64,000 nucleotides of DNA from Paucibacter sp. PLA-PC-4 (lineage in GTDB: Bacteria > Pseudomonadota > Gammaproteobacteria > Burkholderiales > Burkholderiaceae_C). The position numbers were made by a program, and so were the translations under genes. Positions 1 through 8,621 of the stretch are shown here, in pieces. The notes under the pieces were generated by a model. It saw only the letters and a program-made list of their open reading frames with translations. It did not search any database and had not been told where the DNA came from. The stretch is from NCBI RefSeq assembly GCF_026241155.1, contig NZ_JAPFGP010000001.1:62001-126000 (forward strand), written 5' to 3'. Every line of letters starts with the position of its first letter. Position 1 is the stretch's first letter.

Positions 1-1629
1 GCCCTGCAACTCGGTCCGCACCCGCACGAGGCCGCCGTGGCGGTTGTATTTGCAGGCATTGCTGAGCAGATTGGCCAACACTTGGCCGAGCCGCTGCTCG
101 TCGGCCAGCACGCTCAGCGAGGCCGGCGGCGGCTCCAGCGCCAGCTGGATGCCATTGGCTTGCACCTCGCTGGCGACCAGTGCGGCGGCGCTGGCCAGCA
201 CCGGCGCCAGCGGCGTGGGCTGGAGCTCGACGCTGAAATGGCCTGAGTCGATGCTGCTGATGTCCAGCACATCGTCGACCAGGCGCAGCAGATGGCGACC
301 GGCGCCGCCTATCAGCTGGACACGGCGTTGCTGGTTCGGGCTCAGCGCGTCTGCCTGGTCCAGTAGCATCAGCTCCGAGAAGCCCAGCACCGCGTTCAGC
401 GGCGTGCGCAGCTCATGGCTCAGCCGCGACAAAAACTCCATTCGCGCGGCCGCGCTGCGCTCGGCAGCAGCGATCTCCAGCTCCAGCTGCGCCTGGTGCA
501 AGCGTGCGCTTACATCCTTGATAACGCCGACCATGCGGGGCTCGTTGCGGCCGGCGCCCCCCAGCATCAGGCCGCTGACCTCGACGTGGCGCAGCATCCC
601 GGCCCTGCCGTGGACCCGGATGCGGAAGTGGTGCCGGAAAGCCCGCGTGGCCGAAGCCAGGGTCTGGTCGAGCTGCAGCTCCAGCGCCGGGATATCTTCG
701 GGGTCGACCTGAGCATGCAGCTGGCTGCGCGCCAAGTTCAGACCCTGCGGCCCGCAGGCCAGGCCGTAGACGGCACAGGCGCGCGCGTCCAGCAGCACCC
801 GGTCACTATGCTGCTGCCATTCGAACAGGCCCAGGCCATCGCTTTGGGCGGCCAGCGACCAGCGCTGATTGGCCTCCTCCAGCGCCGCTTCATAGCGGGC
901 CTGGCGGCGCAGCCCGCTGCGCGCCAGCGCGTAGGCCGTCAGGGTCAGCAGCAGTGCGGTCAGACCGATGGCCAGGGCCAGCGCCAGGTAGGTGCTGCGC
1001 GAGGCCTCGCCGAGGGCCTGGCTGAACTGGCGCTCCAGCCCTAGCAGCTCGTTGTCCAGCTCCTCGATCGCGAACATCAGCACGGCGATTCGCGCCAGGC
1101 GCTCCTCACCCGTCGGGCCGGGCTGGGCATGCAGCTGCTGCAGCTGCTCGCCCATGGTCTGCAGCCGAAAGATATGGGTGTCGCCGCGCTCCCAGGCCTG
1201 CACCGAGGGCCGCATCAGATCGCTGTGGCCGGCCCAGCGGTACAGCCGGATCATGCCGGGAATGTCTTCTGCGGCATTGCCGCCGCGCTCGAAGGCCGCC
1301 GTCGCCAGGCGTAGATCGGGCACGGGCTTGTCCAACTCCAACCGGGCGGCGCGGTCACCCAGCGGTACTTGCAGGGCCTGCTGGAAACGCTGCAGCTGCG
1401 CCGGCGCGCCGCTGGCGGCATAGGCGCGCAGATGGTTGACAGCCTGGGCGCGTGCCTTCGACCATTGACTTTCGCCGCCCACATAGGCGCGCGTGGCCGA
1501 CAGCACATAAAAGCCCAGCAGGCACAGCGCCAGCATCAGCGCGTTGCCGATCAGCAGCGGTGTCAGCACCAGGGCATAGGACAGGCGGCGCTTGCGCGCA
1601 ACGGGCGCGGCCGGCTCGATCAGGGTCAT
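1..1629 (-). CDS. Sensor histidine kinase with PAS domain (3' end cut by window edge)
   Basis: The reading frame starts at an ATG at 1629 and is still open at base 1, giving 543 residues without a stop. The N-terminus has a basic stretch then a membrane helix (about residues 16-40). A long periplasmic helical region rich in Gln/Leu follows, then a second helix (about 230-255). A PAS-like sensor domain spans about 275-390. The phospho-acceptor box reads LSRLSHELRTPLN with His at about residue 405, and the N-box LLSNACKYN lies near residue 520. The G-boxes, and any receiver domain, lie outside the window, so whether it is a hybrid kinase cannot be told. It is divergent from the CoA-transferase gene. 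The input signal is unknown; no cognate regulator is visible. Confidence 0.9.
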   Translation of the reverse strand, partial: MTLIEPAAPVARKRRLSYALVLTPLLIGNALMLALCLLGFYVLSATRAYVGGESQWSKARAQAVNHLRAYAASGAPAQLQRFQQALQVPLGDRAARLELDKPVPDLRLATAAFERGGNAAEDIPGMIRLYRWAGHSDLMRPSVQAWERGDTHIFRLQTMGEQLQQLHAQPGPTGEERLARIAVLMFAIEELDNELLGLERQFSQALGEASRSTYLALALAIGLTALLLTLTAYALARSGLRRQARYEAALEEANQRWSLAAQSDGLGLFEWQQHSDRVLLDARACAVYGLACGPQGLNLARSQLHAQVDPEDIPALELQLDQTLASATRAFRHHFRIRVHGRAGMLRHVEVSGLMLGGAGRNEPRMVGVIKDVSARLHQAQLELEIAAAERSAAARMEFLSRLSHELRTPLNAVLGFSELMLLDQADALSPNQQRRVQLIGGAGRHLLRLVDDVLDISSIDSGHFSVELQPTPLAPVLASAAALVASEVQANGIQLALEPPPASLSVLADEQRLGQVLANLLSNACKYNRHGGLVRVRTELQG

Positions 1630-1817
1630 GGCGCTCCCGTGTGTTGCCACGCTCGTCTTGTGGGGCCGCGCTCCAATGCGACCCGTATCGAGTTGTAGGC
1701 GACAGTATGCCGGCCCTGCTAAAGCTGCATGCAGCGAAATATGCGGCACCAGGGGTCAAGCCGGTGTCAGCCAGCGCGGCGACACTGGGGGTCCCGCTGT
1801 GTCCAGCAAGGCCTGCC

Positions 1818-3113
1818 ATGCCCGTTCAAGACCTGTACCGCCAGAAATTGCGCAGCGCCGCCGAGGCGCTCGATCAGCTTCGCAACGGCGATTGCATCAT
1901 TGTGCCCACCGGCGTCGGCGAGCCGCCGGCGCTGCTGACGGCGCTGTCCGAGCAGCGCCGGCGCTTTCGCGATATCAAGGTGGCGCAGATCCTGCCGGTG
2001 CGCAAGTTCGGTTATTTCGATCCCGAAACGGCCGAGCATGTGCGTCATCTGGCTTTTTTCTACGGCGCAGCCTCGCGCGCGGGCGGCCAGGCCGGCTGGA
2101 TCGACTTCATCCCCAGCTATTTCTCCGAGATGCCGGCGCTGATTGCGCGCGGCTTGATTCCGGCCGATGTGGTGTTCGCGATGGCCTCGCCGATGGATGC
2201 CCACGGCTACTTCGCACTGAGCCTGGGGGCCGACTACACGATGGCCGCGCTGGCCAAGGCGCGCGGGGTGGTGCTCGAAGTCAACCCCCACGTGCCCTTT
2301 GCCTTCGGCGCTTGCCATGTGCATATCTCCCAGGTCAGCGCCCTGGTCGAGAGCAGCGAGCCGGTGCTGGAGGTGGGCCTGCCCAAGATCGGGCCGGTGC
2401 AGCAGGCCATCGGCAAATATGTGGCCGAGATGATCGATGACGGCTCGACCCTACAGATTGGCTATGGCGGGATCCCCGATGCGGTGGTGATGCAGCTGAC
2501 CGACAAGCAAGAGCTGGGCGTGCACACCGAGATGATTGGCGACGGCATCATGAGCCTGGTCGAGGCCGGCGTCGTTACCAACAGCCGCAAGAACTATCTG
2601 CCTGGCAAGATGGTGGCCACCTTCGCGCTGGGTTCGCAAAAGCTCTACCGCTTCATGGACCGCAACCCGGGCCTGGAGATGCATCCGGTGGACTTCACCA
2701 ACGATCCCTATCTGGCCGGCCGCAACGACAAGCTGGTGGCCATCAACGCGACCCTGCAGATTGACTTGCTGGGCCAGTGCGGCTCGGAGAGCCTGGCCCA
2801 TCTGCCTTACTCGGGCACCGGCGGCCAGGTCGACTTCGTGCGCGCCGCGAACCGCTCGCAGGGCGGCAAGGCCTTCATCGTGCTGCCGTCCACCGCCAAA
2901 GATGACAGCATCAGCCGTATCGTGCCGACCCTGAGCCCCGGCACCCATGTCACGACCGGCAAGAACGACATCAACTATGTGGTCAGCGAGTACGGCGTGG
3001 CCCAGCTGCGCGGCAAGAGCGGGAAACAGCGCGCGCTGGAGATGATCGCCATCGCCCACCCCAACTTCCGCGCCGAGCTGCGCGAGGGAGCGAGGCGGCT
3101 GAATCTGCTCTGA
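1818..3113 (+). CDS. Acetyl-CoA hydrolase/transferase family protein (4-hydroxybutyrate/acetate CoA-transferase type)
   Basis: 431 residues, the usual length for the Cat1/AbfT-like family, which moves CoA between short acyl groups and acetate or hydrolyses acetyl-CoA. The N-terminal domain begins at about residue 5, with a conserved NGDCIIVPTGVGEP segment. The C-terminal domain has IGYGGIPDAV and the HTEMIGDG segment that carries the family's probable catalytic glutamate. The frame is open upstream to 1452, but I place the start at ATG 1818 because homology begins there and AAGG sits 6 bases upstream. The upstream extension overlaps the kinase gene antisense. It is a single gene between a divergent kinase and the iron-uptake cluster. 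The exact acyl substrate (succinate, 4-hydroxybutyrate, propionate) cannot be read from the sequence. Confidence 0.88.
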   Translation: MPVQDLYRQKLRSAAEALDQLRNGDCIIVPTGVGEPPALLTALSEQRRRFRDIKVAQILPVRKFGYFDPETAEHVRHLAFFYGAASRAGGQAGWIDFIPSYFSEMPALIARGLIPADVVFAMASPMDAHGYFALSLGADYTMAALAKARGVVLEVNPHVPFAFGACHVHISQVSALVESSEPVLEVGLPKIGPVQQAIGKYVAEMIDDGSTLQIGYGGIPDAVVMQLTDKQELGVHTEMIGDGIMSLVEAGVVTNSRKNYLPGKMVATFALGSQKLYRFMDRNPGLEMHPVDFTNDPYLAGRNDKLVAINATLQIDLLGQCGSESLAHLPYSGTGGQVDFVRAANRSQGGKAFIVLPSTAKDDSISRIVPTLSPGTHVTTGKNDINYVVSEYGVAQLRGKSGKQRALEMIAIAHPNFRAELREGARRLNLL

Positions 3114-3156
3114 GTCGCGGCGGCTCCGCAACCTGGATTGGTTTGTCATGAAATAC

Positions 3157-3175
3157 AATGAGAACAATTCTTATT
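3157..3175 (+). promoter_or_regulatory. Probable Fur box upstream of the FecI-like sigma gene
   Basis: The 19 bases AATGAGAACAATTCTTATT form a near-perfect inverted repeat, AATGAGAA-CAA-TTCTTATT, with 7 of 8 arm positions complementary. It matches the familiar iron-regulator pattern of AATGATAA-like arms around a short centre. It lies 43 bases before the GTG start of an iron-type ECF sigma factor, exactly where Fur sites occur in fecI/fecR systems. It stands out as AT-rich in a very GC-rich window. Function is inferred. Confidence 0.75.
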
Positions 3176-3217
3176 TGTGTTTCGTGGCCACGATGCCTGG
3201 CCGGAAAGGATGGCGCG

Positions 3218-3730
3218 GTGACGACAGCCGAGGTTTCCTCGCCGCAAAGTGTGCATACGCTCTACAGCGACCACCACCGCTGGTTGCAGGTTTGGCTGCG
3301 CCGCAAGCTGGGCAATGCCTTTGACGCGGCCGACCTGGCGCAGGATGTGTTTGTCCGCGTGCTGGCCCGGCAGCCGCCGCTGCACATCCAGGAGCCCCGC
3401 AGCTACTTGTCGACGGTGGCACGGGGGCTGGTGGTCGACCATTGGCGGCGCCGCGAGCTGGAGCAGGCCTGGCTGGAGACGCTGGCGCAGATGCCTGAAT
3501 CGCAAGCGCCATGCCCTGAGAGTCGGCTGGCATTTTTGCAGTCGCTGATTGAGATCGACCGCATGCTCGACGCACTGAAGCCGGCGGTGCGTAGCGCCTT
3601 TTTGTGGGCCCAGCTCGATGGCCTGAGTTGTCCGCAGATCGCCGAACGTCTGGGTGTATCCCTGGCAACGGCGGAGCGCTACGTCGCCAAGGCGCTGCGC
3701 CGCTGCTACGAGGTCCGGTTCGAGTCATGA
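3218..3730 (+). CDS. FecI-like ECF RNA polymerase sigma factor (iron starvation type)
   Basis: 170 residues from a GTG at 3218, preceded by AAAGGA with 7-base spacing. The earlier ATG at 3158 would put the start inside the Fur box and gives a poor N-terminus. Region 2 (about residues 10-75) contains FDAADLAQDVFVRVLA and the SYLSTVARGLVVDHWRR promoter-melting segment. Region 4 (about 110-165) has a helix-turn-helix around LSCPQIAERLGVSLATAERYV. Sigmas of this group direct RNA polymerase to the promoter of an adjacent TonB-dependent receptor when the receptor signals through FecR. The stop overlaps the FecR-like start by 4 bases, so the two are translationally coupled. Iron control through Fur is likely. 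Confidence 0.93.
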   Translation: MTTAEVSSPQSVHTLYSDHHRWLQVWLRRKLGNAFDAADLAQDVFVRVLARQPPLHIQEPRSYLSTVARGLVVDHWRRRELEQAWLETLAQMPESQAPCPESRLAFLQSLIEIDRMLDALKPAVRSAFLWAQLDGLSCPQIAERLGVSLATAERYVAKALRRCYEVRFES

Positions 3731-4722
3731 GCGGGGCGCAGGCGCTACGGCCGGTTGAGCGCCTGCCCGACGAAGTGATCGATGCCGCCATCGGCTGGGC
3801 GGTCAAGCTGGACTATGGAGGCCCGCCAGAGCCGCAACTGCGCCAGGCTTTCGAGGCCTGGCTGGTCGCCGACCCGCTTCATCTGATGGCTTGGCAGCGG
3901 GTCGGCTCGCTGAAGGGCGAATTCGCAAAGCTGCCCGCGCAGCTGGCAAGTCAAACCCTGCGAGCCGCTTCCATGTCGCGCCCGACCCACCGCCGGCGCG
4001 AGGCGCTGAAGCTGTTGTCGCTGGCCGGCCTGGGTCTTTCGACGGCCTGGGTCTTGCACGAACACCGGCCATGGCAGCGCCTGCTTGCCGATGCCGGCAC
4101 GGCGGTCGGCCAGCGACGCGTGCTGCGCCTGAGCGATGGCAGCATGCTGGCGCTCAACACCGACAGCGCCGTCAGCGCCGATCTGCGCGGCACGCGCCGG
4201 CTGTTGAGGCTGCACCGGGGCGAGGTGATGATCACCACCGGCGCGGACGAAGATGCACCGGCCCGGCGCGAGTTCTGGCTGCAAACGCCGTTTGGCCGCA
4301 TGCAGGCTTTGGGCACGCGCTTCGTGGTTCGCCTGTACGAAGATCGTGCCAGGGTCAGCGTTCAGGAGGGGGCGGTAGCGCTGTACCCGACGGGCGGCGG
4401 CTCGACGGCGGTCGTTCAGGCCGGTGAAAGCCGCTGGCTTGGCGCGCGCGCAACCGAGGCAGTCCTGGCTAACGGCTTTGAGGACGACGCATGGGCCGAG
4501 GGCGTGATCGCCGGCAAGAACATCCGGCTGGATGATTTGTTGGCCGAGCTGTCGCGCTACCGCCGCGGGCGAATCGACTGCGATGCGCGCGTGGCCGGGC
4601 TGCGCCTCTCCGGCGTCTTCCACATTGACGACAGCGACCGAACTTTGGATTTCCTTGCGCAGACACAGCCGATACGGCTGCGCTACCTCAGCCGCTACTG
4701 GGTCATGGTGGGGCCGCAGTAG
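3727..4722 (+). CDS. FecR-like transmembrane regulator of ECF sigma factor
   Basis: 331 residues starting at ATG 3727 inside the sigma gene stop (ATGA). The cytoplasmic N-terminal domain (DUF4880 type, about residues 10-60) contains the AFEAWLVADPLHLMAWQRV pattern that binds the sigma factor. A single membrane helix follows a basic RRR stretch (about 95-115). The periplasmic FecR domain begins with RRVLRLSDGSMLALNTDSAV. The C-terminal 70 residues resemble an STN fold (RTLDFLAQTQPIRLRY), the part expected to touch the signalling domain of the receptor. It relays receptor occupancy from the outer membrane to the sigma factor. The order sigma-FecR-receptor is the classic cell-surface signalling arrangement. 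Confidence 0.93.
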   Translation: MSGAQALRPVERLPDEVIDAAIGWAVKLDYGGPPEPQLRQAFEAWLVADPLHLMAWQRVGSLKGEFAKLPAQLASQTLRAASMSRPTHRRREALKLLSLAGLGLSTAWVLHEHRPWQRLLADAGTAVGQRRVLRLSDGSMLALNTDSAVSADLRGTRRLLRLHRGEVMITTGADEDAPARREFWLQTPFGRMQALGTRFVVRLYEDRARVSVQEGAVALYPTGGGSTAVVQAGESRWLGARATEAVLANGFEDDAWAEGVIAGKNIRLDDLLAELSRYRRGRIDCDARVAGLRLSGVFHIDDSDRTLDFLAQTQPIRLRYLSRYWVMVGPQ

Positions 4723-4818
4723 GTAGGCAAGAAAATTTGCTGTCTTGCTGAGGGGATTGGGCTGCTGGATCGGCCTAAGGGGTAGGTGATCGCATCAACC
4801 AAGCTCCGAAAGCGCCGC

Positions 4819-7260
4819 ATGACAGTCAAGACCAAAACGAAGAACTACCGCCCGCATCGCCATTCCCCGATGGGCCTGATGCTGGCCGCCGCCGTGATGA
4901 CCACGCTGGCCCAGGCTCAGACGCTGGCGACCCCGCCCGCTGCGCAGCAGCGCTTGTTCAACGTTCCCGCCGGACCACTGGAGCAGGCGCTGGATCGATT
5001 CGCCCGCGCGGCTGCGGTCAACCTGTCCTATGACGCGGCCATGGTTGGCGGACTGCGGACGCGGGGCCTGGCAGGCAGCTACAGCCTGACGAGCGCGTTG
5101 TCGGCCTTGCTGCAGGGCAGCGGGCTGGAGGCCGTGGCCCTACCTGGTGGTGGCTACATGCTGCGGCGGCCTTCCGGAGACGCCGAGCCAGCGGCGTCGG
5201 CAGCGCTACTCGCGTCGGCGCTGCCCGTGGTCAAGGTGCGTGCCGTGGCTGCCGATGGACGTGAGTTGCCCGATGTCGGCTATCAGGCCCGGGGTGGCAC
5301 CGGTGCCAGCAAGATCGAACTGTCGCTGAAGGACATTGCGCAGTCGGTCACGGTGGTCAACCAGGCCTTGCTGCGCGACCTGGCGCCGGCCCGTATCAAC
5401 GAGGTCGCCGACTATGTGGCCGGCGTTGATGCCTTCGCCTCGGCTGCCACGCCCTACACCAATGCCTTCTTCTTTCGCGGCTTCGGCTCGACGTCCTCGA
5501 CCACCTTCAACGGTTTTCGCGACGCCGGCTTTCTGTCGGCGCAGGCGCCGGTCAATCTGGAGCGCATCGAGTTCGTCAAGGGGCCGGCGTCGGTGCTGTA
5601 TGGCGGATCGGCCGGCCTGTCGGGGCTGGTGAATTTCGTCAGCAAGACGCCCTCCTCAGAGCCCATGCGCGAGCTGGTGGTTGGTGCCGGCAGCTTCGGC
5701 CGCGCCTATGCGCAACTCGACGCCACCGGGCCTGTGAGCGCCGACAAGCGTTTGCGCTACCGACTCACGGCGGCCTATGACAAGGGCGGCAATCACCGCG
5801 ATCACTACGATCAGCGCTCGACCTTCGTCAGCCCCGTCCTCAGCTGGGATCTGAGCGAGCGCACCAGCCTGGATCTCGAGCTGCTGGCGCAAAACACCCG
5901 CTTCGACGGACGCGAGAATACGCTGCCGCGGCATCCTGTGTCCTTCCAGCTGCCGGTCCGGACCAACCTGGGATCTGGCGGCAGCGGTGCGGACAGCCGG
6001 CGGCTGGCCCGCGTCGATCTGAGGCACCGGCTCAACGAGACCTGGACCTTGCGCCAGGGCTTTTACGCCAGCAATGTCGACAAGACCGATGACCTCAGCT
6101 TCCAGTTCCTCAGCGTCAATGCCGACGGCTTTAGTGGCACGCGTCGGGTGCGCAGCGTGCCCGAACTGGAGCGCAACCGCGCCTCGCAGACCGAGCTGAG
6201 CGGCGCCTTCACGACAGGGCGCTTCGCTCACCAGCTCTTGCTGGGCCTGGAGCTGAGCAAGCAACGCTTCGCCTATGAGTTCCTGGTGGCACCGGCCACC
6301 AGTGTCGATCTCTTCAAGCCGCAGCCCGGACAGCAGACCGGCCCGTTGAGCTTCAATGGTGCGCCCAACGAGTCGGGTTCCGAGACGCGGGCAATCTATC
6401 TGCAAGACCTCATTGAGCTGGCCGGCGGCTTCAAGCTGATGCTGGGTGGGCGCTATGACGATGTCGAGCTGTTCTCGCGCCCGACCGGCGGTGTGGCGGC
6501 CGCCGGCAGTCAGCGTGACGAGACGGCATTCTCGCCGCGCGTCGGCTTGATTTATCAGCCGACGCCGGCTACTTCGGTCTACGGCAGCTATGCCCGCTCC
6601 TTTTCGCCGCAGTTGGGCCTGTCTCGCACCGGTGAGTCCTTCAAGCCGCAGCAGGGGGTGCAGCTGGAACTGGGCGTCAAGCACGACCTCCGCCCTGAGC
6701 TGACGATCTCGGCCGCACTGTTCAATTACCGGCGCGATAACGTACTGACCTCGGACCCGGATGCCGCGCCCGGCTCGGGCTTCAATATCGCGGTCGGCCA
6801 GCAGCAGTCGCGTGGCTTCGAGCTGGAGCTGGTTGGCCAGCTCACACCGGACTACAGCGTCATGGCCAGCTACGGCTATCTCGATGCCAAGGTCCGCAAG
6901 GACAACCGATTGCCGGTGGGCGATCGCCTGGCCGGCGTGCCGCGACACTCTTTGGGCTTGTTCAACAAGCTGCGCCTGAGCAGTCTGAACGCGACCGGCT
7001 GGAGCGCGGTCGCGGGCCTGGTGTACGCAAGCGAGCGCGAGTCCGGCCTGCCCAATTCGACGGCTGCCTTCAGCAGCGCACAGCTGCGTATCCCGGCGTT
7101 CACGCGACTTGATCTGGGCCTGATCTACGAGGCCGGCGACTACAGCTTCCGTATCAATGGCTCGAACCTGAGTAACGAGAAGCTCTACGACACCCAGGGT
7201 TCGGTGCTGCTGGCCCGCGCACCCCGGGCCTGGACGGTCTCGCTGGGCCTGCGCTACTGA
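4819..7260 (+). CDS. TonB-dependent siderophore receptor with N-terminal signalling (STN) domain
   Basis: 813 residues from ATG 4819. A GTG at 4786 would add 11 residues, and neither start has a strong ribosome site. A signal peptide ends near residue 34 (AQAQ). The STN signalling domain spans about 45-115 (FNVPAGPLEQALDRFARAAAVNL). The plug follows with KDIAQSVTVVNQ, FFFRGF and the ERIEFVKGPASVLYG segment typical of siderophore receptors. The 22-strand barrel ends in an aromatic C-terminus (SLGLRY). It imports a ferric siderophore across the outer membrane using TonB energy, and its STN domain signals to the FecR-like protein just upstream. The ligand cannot be named. No siderophore synthesis genes are nearby, so it may use a xenosiderophore. 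Confidence 0.94.
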   Translation: MTVKTKTKNYRPHRHSPMGLMLAAAVMTTLAQAQTLATPPAAQQRLFNVPAGPLEQALDRFARAAAVNLSYDAAMVGGLRTRGLAGSYSLTSALSALLQGSGLEAVALPGGGYMLRRPSGDAEPAASAALLASALPVVKVRAVAADGRELPDVGYQARGGTGASKIELSLKDIAQSVTVVNQALLRDLAPARINEVADYVAGVDAFASAATPYTNAFFFRGFGSTSSTTFNGFRDAGFLSAQAPVNLERIEFVKGPASVLYGGSAGLSGLVNFVSKTPSSEPMRELVVGAGSFGRAYAQLDATGPVSADKRLRYRLTAAYDKGGNHRDHYDQRSTFVSPVLSWDLSERTSLDLELLAQNTRFDGRENTLPRHPVSFQLPVRTNLGSGGSGADSRRLARVDLRHRLNETWTLRQGFYASNVDKTDDLSFQFLSVNADGFSGTRRVRSVPELERNRASQTELSGAFTTGRFAHQLLLGLELSKQRFAYEFLVAPATSVDLFKPQPGQQTGPLSFNGAPNESGSETRAIYLQDLIELAGGFKLMLGGRYDDVELFSRPTGGVAAAGSQRDETAFSPRVGLIYQPTPATSVYGSYARSFSPQLGLSRTGESFKPQQGVQLELGVKHDLRPELTISAALFNYRRDNVLTSDPDAAPGSGFNIAVGQQQSRGFELELVGQLTPDYSVMASYGYLDAKVRKDNRLPVGDRLAGVPRHSLGLFNKLRLSSLNATGWSAVAGLVYASERESGLPNSTAAFSSAQLRIPAFTRLDLGLIYEAGDYSFRINGSNLSNEKLYDTQGSVLLARAPRAWTVSLGLRY

Positions 7261-7271
7261 GCTCGGGCTCG

Positions 7272-8621
7272 ATGATGCGTCCGCGCGCCTGGTTCCGTCT
7301 GCACAGCTGGCTGGGCGTGCTCAGCGGTCTGCTCCTGTTCGTGCTGTGCTGGTCGGGCACCGTGGCGACGCTGGCGCATGAGATCGATTGGCTGCTGACG
7401 CCCCAGTTGCGGGTCCAGCCGCAAGGCCACTTCTTGCCGCTGGAGGCTTTGCACCGGCCGGTGCAGGCCGCTTACCCGCAGGCGCGCATCGACAGGCTGC
7501 AGGCGCCGCTGGGCGCACGCTTTGCGGCCCAGGTGGTGATCGACCTGCCCGCGCAGCGCAATGTGCGGGTCTTCGTCGACCCCTACACAGCCGAGATCCG
7601 CGGCAGCGCAAGCTATTTCAGCGTGCAGCGCTTCTTTCGCAGCTTTCATATCACGTTGTTCAACGGGCAATGGGGCTTGTACCTGGTGTGGGTGATGTCC
7701 GTGCCGATGGCGGTCTCTCTGATCGCGCCACTGTGCTTTTACAAGCGCTGGTGGCAGCGCTTCCTGGTCTTGAAGACCGACCGGGGCCGGCGGGTGTTCT
7801 GGAGCGATGCACACAAGCTGGTGGGTCTGTGGTGCTGGGCCTTCGGCCTGGTGATCGCGGTGACGGGTCTGTGGTTTCTTTTCGAGGCCTTGCGAGGCGA
7901 TGTGGGCGATGGCATCAGCGCCTGGGCCGGTCCGGGAGGGGCAGCGATGGTCGAGCTCCCGCGTCTGCCGACACAAGCCTCGCTGGACATCGAGGCCTTG
8001 GCAGCCAAGGCTCGCCAGGGCAGACCGGAGTTGGACATCAAGACTTTAGGCCTTGACCGGGCTGGCTATTTCTATGTCGACGGCCAGGCCGGGCAGCTGT
8101 TGCTTCGCGACCGCGCCAACAAGCTCTACCTGGACCCGAGCAACGGCCGCGTGGCCTACGACCAGCAGGCGGCCAAGCTGTCCGCCTACTGGCGTTGGTC
8201 GGACACCGCCGATCCCTTGCACTTCGGAGATTTCGCGGGCCTGGGCAGCAAGCTCTTGTGGTTTGTGTTCGGCTTGGGCCTGTCCGGTTTGTGTCTGAGC
8301 GGCGCCTATCTGCACGCTCAGCGGCTGCGCGCCGATGCCGCCGCGCCCGATCGGGTGGGCTGGGCGGGCACCGGTGCGGCCACGCTGGCCACCGTGCTGG
8401 TGCTGGCGGCCTCGGTCAGCGGCGGGCTCACGGAGATTCAGCGCTTCGGCCCAAAGCCGGGTGGAGTGGCTCAGCGGCCCGATATTGCCTGGCCGGTGGC
8501 GGCATTCCTGGTCGCTTGGGTGTTGATCACTCTTGCGGCCCTGGGCTGGTGGGTCTGGATGCTGAGGCGGCCCAGCCGGACGTTGCGTGCGGCACCCGGT
8601 CTTACAGAAATTCGGCCCTGA
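7272..8621 (+). CDS. PepSY-associated TM helix domain protein (probable ferric-siderophore reductase type)
   Basis: 449 residues from ATG 7272, 11 bases after the receptor stop and clearly in the same operon. The N-terminal helix (about residues 10-35, HSWLGVLSGLLLFVLCWSG) is the hallmark of the PepSY-associated TM family. Further helices are seen at about 140-155, 185-205, 325-345, 370-390 and 410-435, with PepSY-like periplasmic stretches between. Conserved histidines occur next to helices (RLHSWLG, FHITLFN, DAHKLVG). Members next to TonB-dependent receptors are thought to act in the inner membrane on imported ferric-siderophores, probably as reductases; that role is inferred here from context. 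The 3' end overlaps the convergent patatin gene by 20 bases. Confidence 0.88.
   Translation: MMRPRAWFRLHSWLGVLSGLLLFVLCWSGTVATLAHEIDWLLTPQLRVQPQGHFLPLEALHRPVQAAYPQARIDRLQAPLGARFAAQVVIDLPAQRNVRVFVDPYTAEIRGSASYFSVQRFFRSFHITLFNGQWGLYLVWVMSVPMAVSLIAPLCFYKRWWQRFLVLKTDRGRRVFWSDAHKLVGLWCWAFGLVIAVTGLWFLFEALRGDVGDGISAWAGPGGAAMVELPRLPTQASLDIEALAAKARQGRPELDIKTLGLDRAGYFYVDGQAGQLLLRDRANKLYLDPSNGRVAYDQQAAKLSAYWRWSDTADPLHFGDFAGLGSKLLWFVFGLGLSGLCLSGAYLHAQRLRADAAAPDRVGWAGTGAATLATVLVLAASVSGGLTEIQRFGPKPGGVAQRPDIAWPVAAFLVAWVLITLAALGWWVWMLRRPSRTLRAAPGLTEIRP

Noticed and set aside
1452-1817. Upstream extension of the CoA-transferase frame
   Set aside because: The added residues overlap the histidine kinase gene antisense and show no family similarity; the start at 1818 has a ribosome site.
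4723-4818. Possible FecI-dependent promoter before the TonB receptor gene
   Set aside because: A GAAAAT element is present at 4731 but nothing convincing lies at the expected distance for a -10 element.
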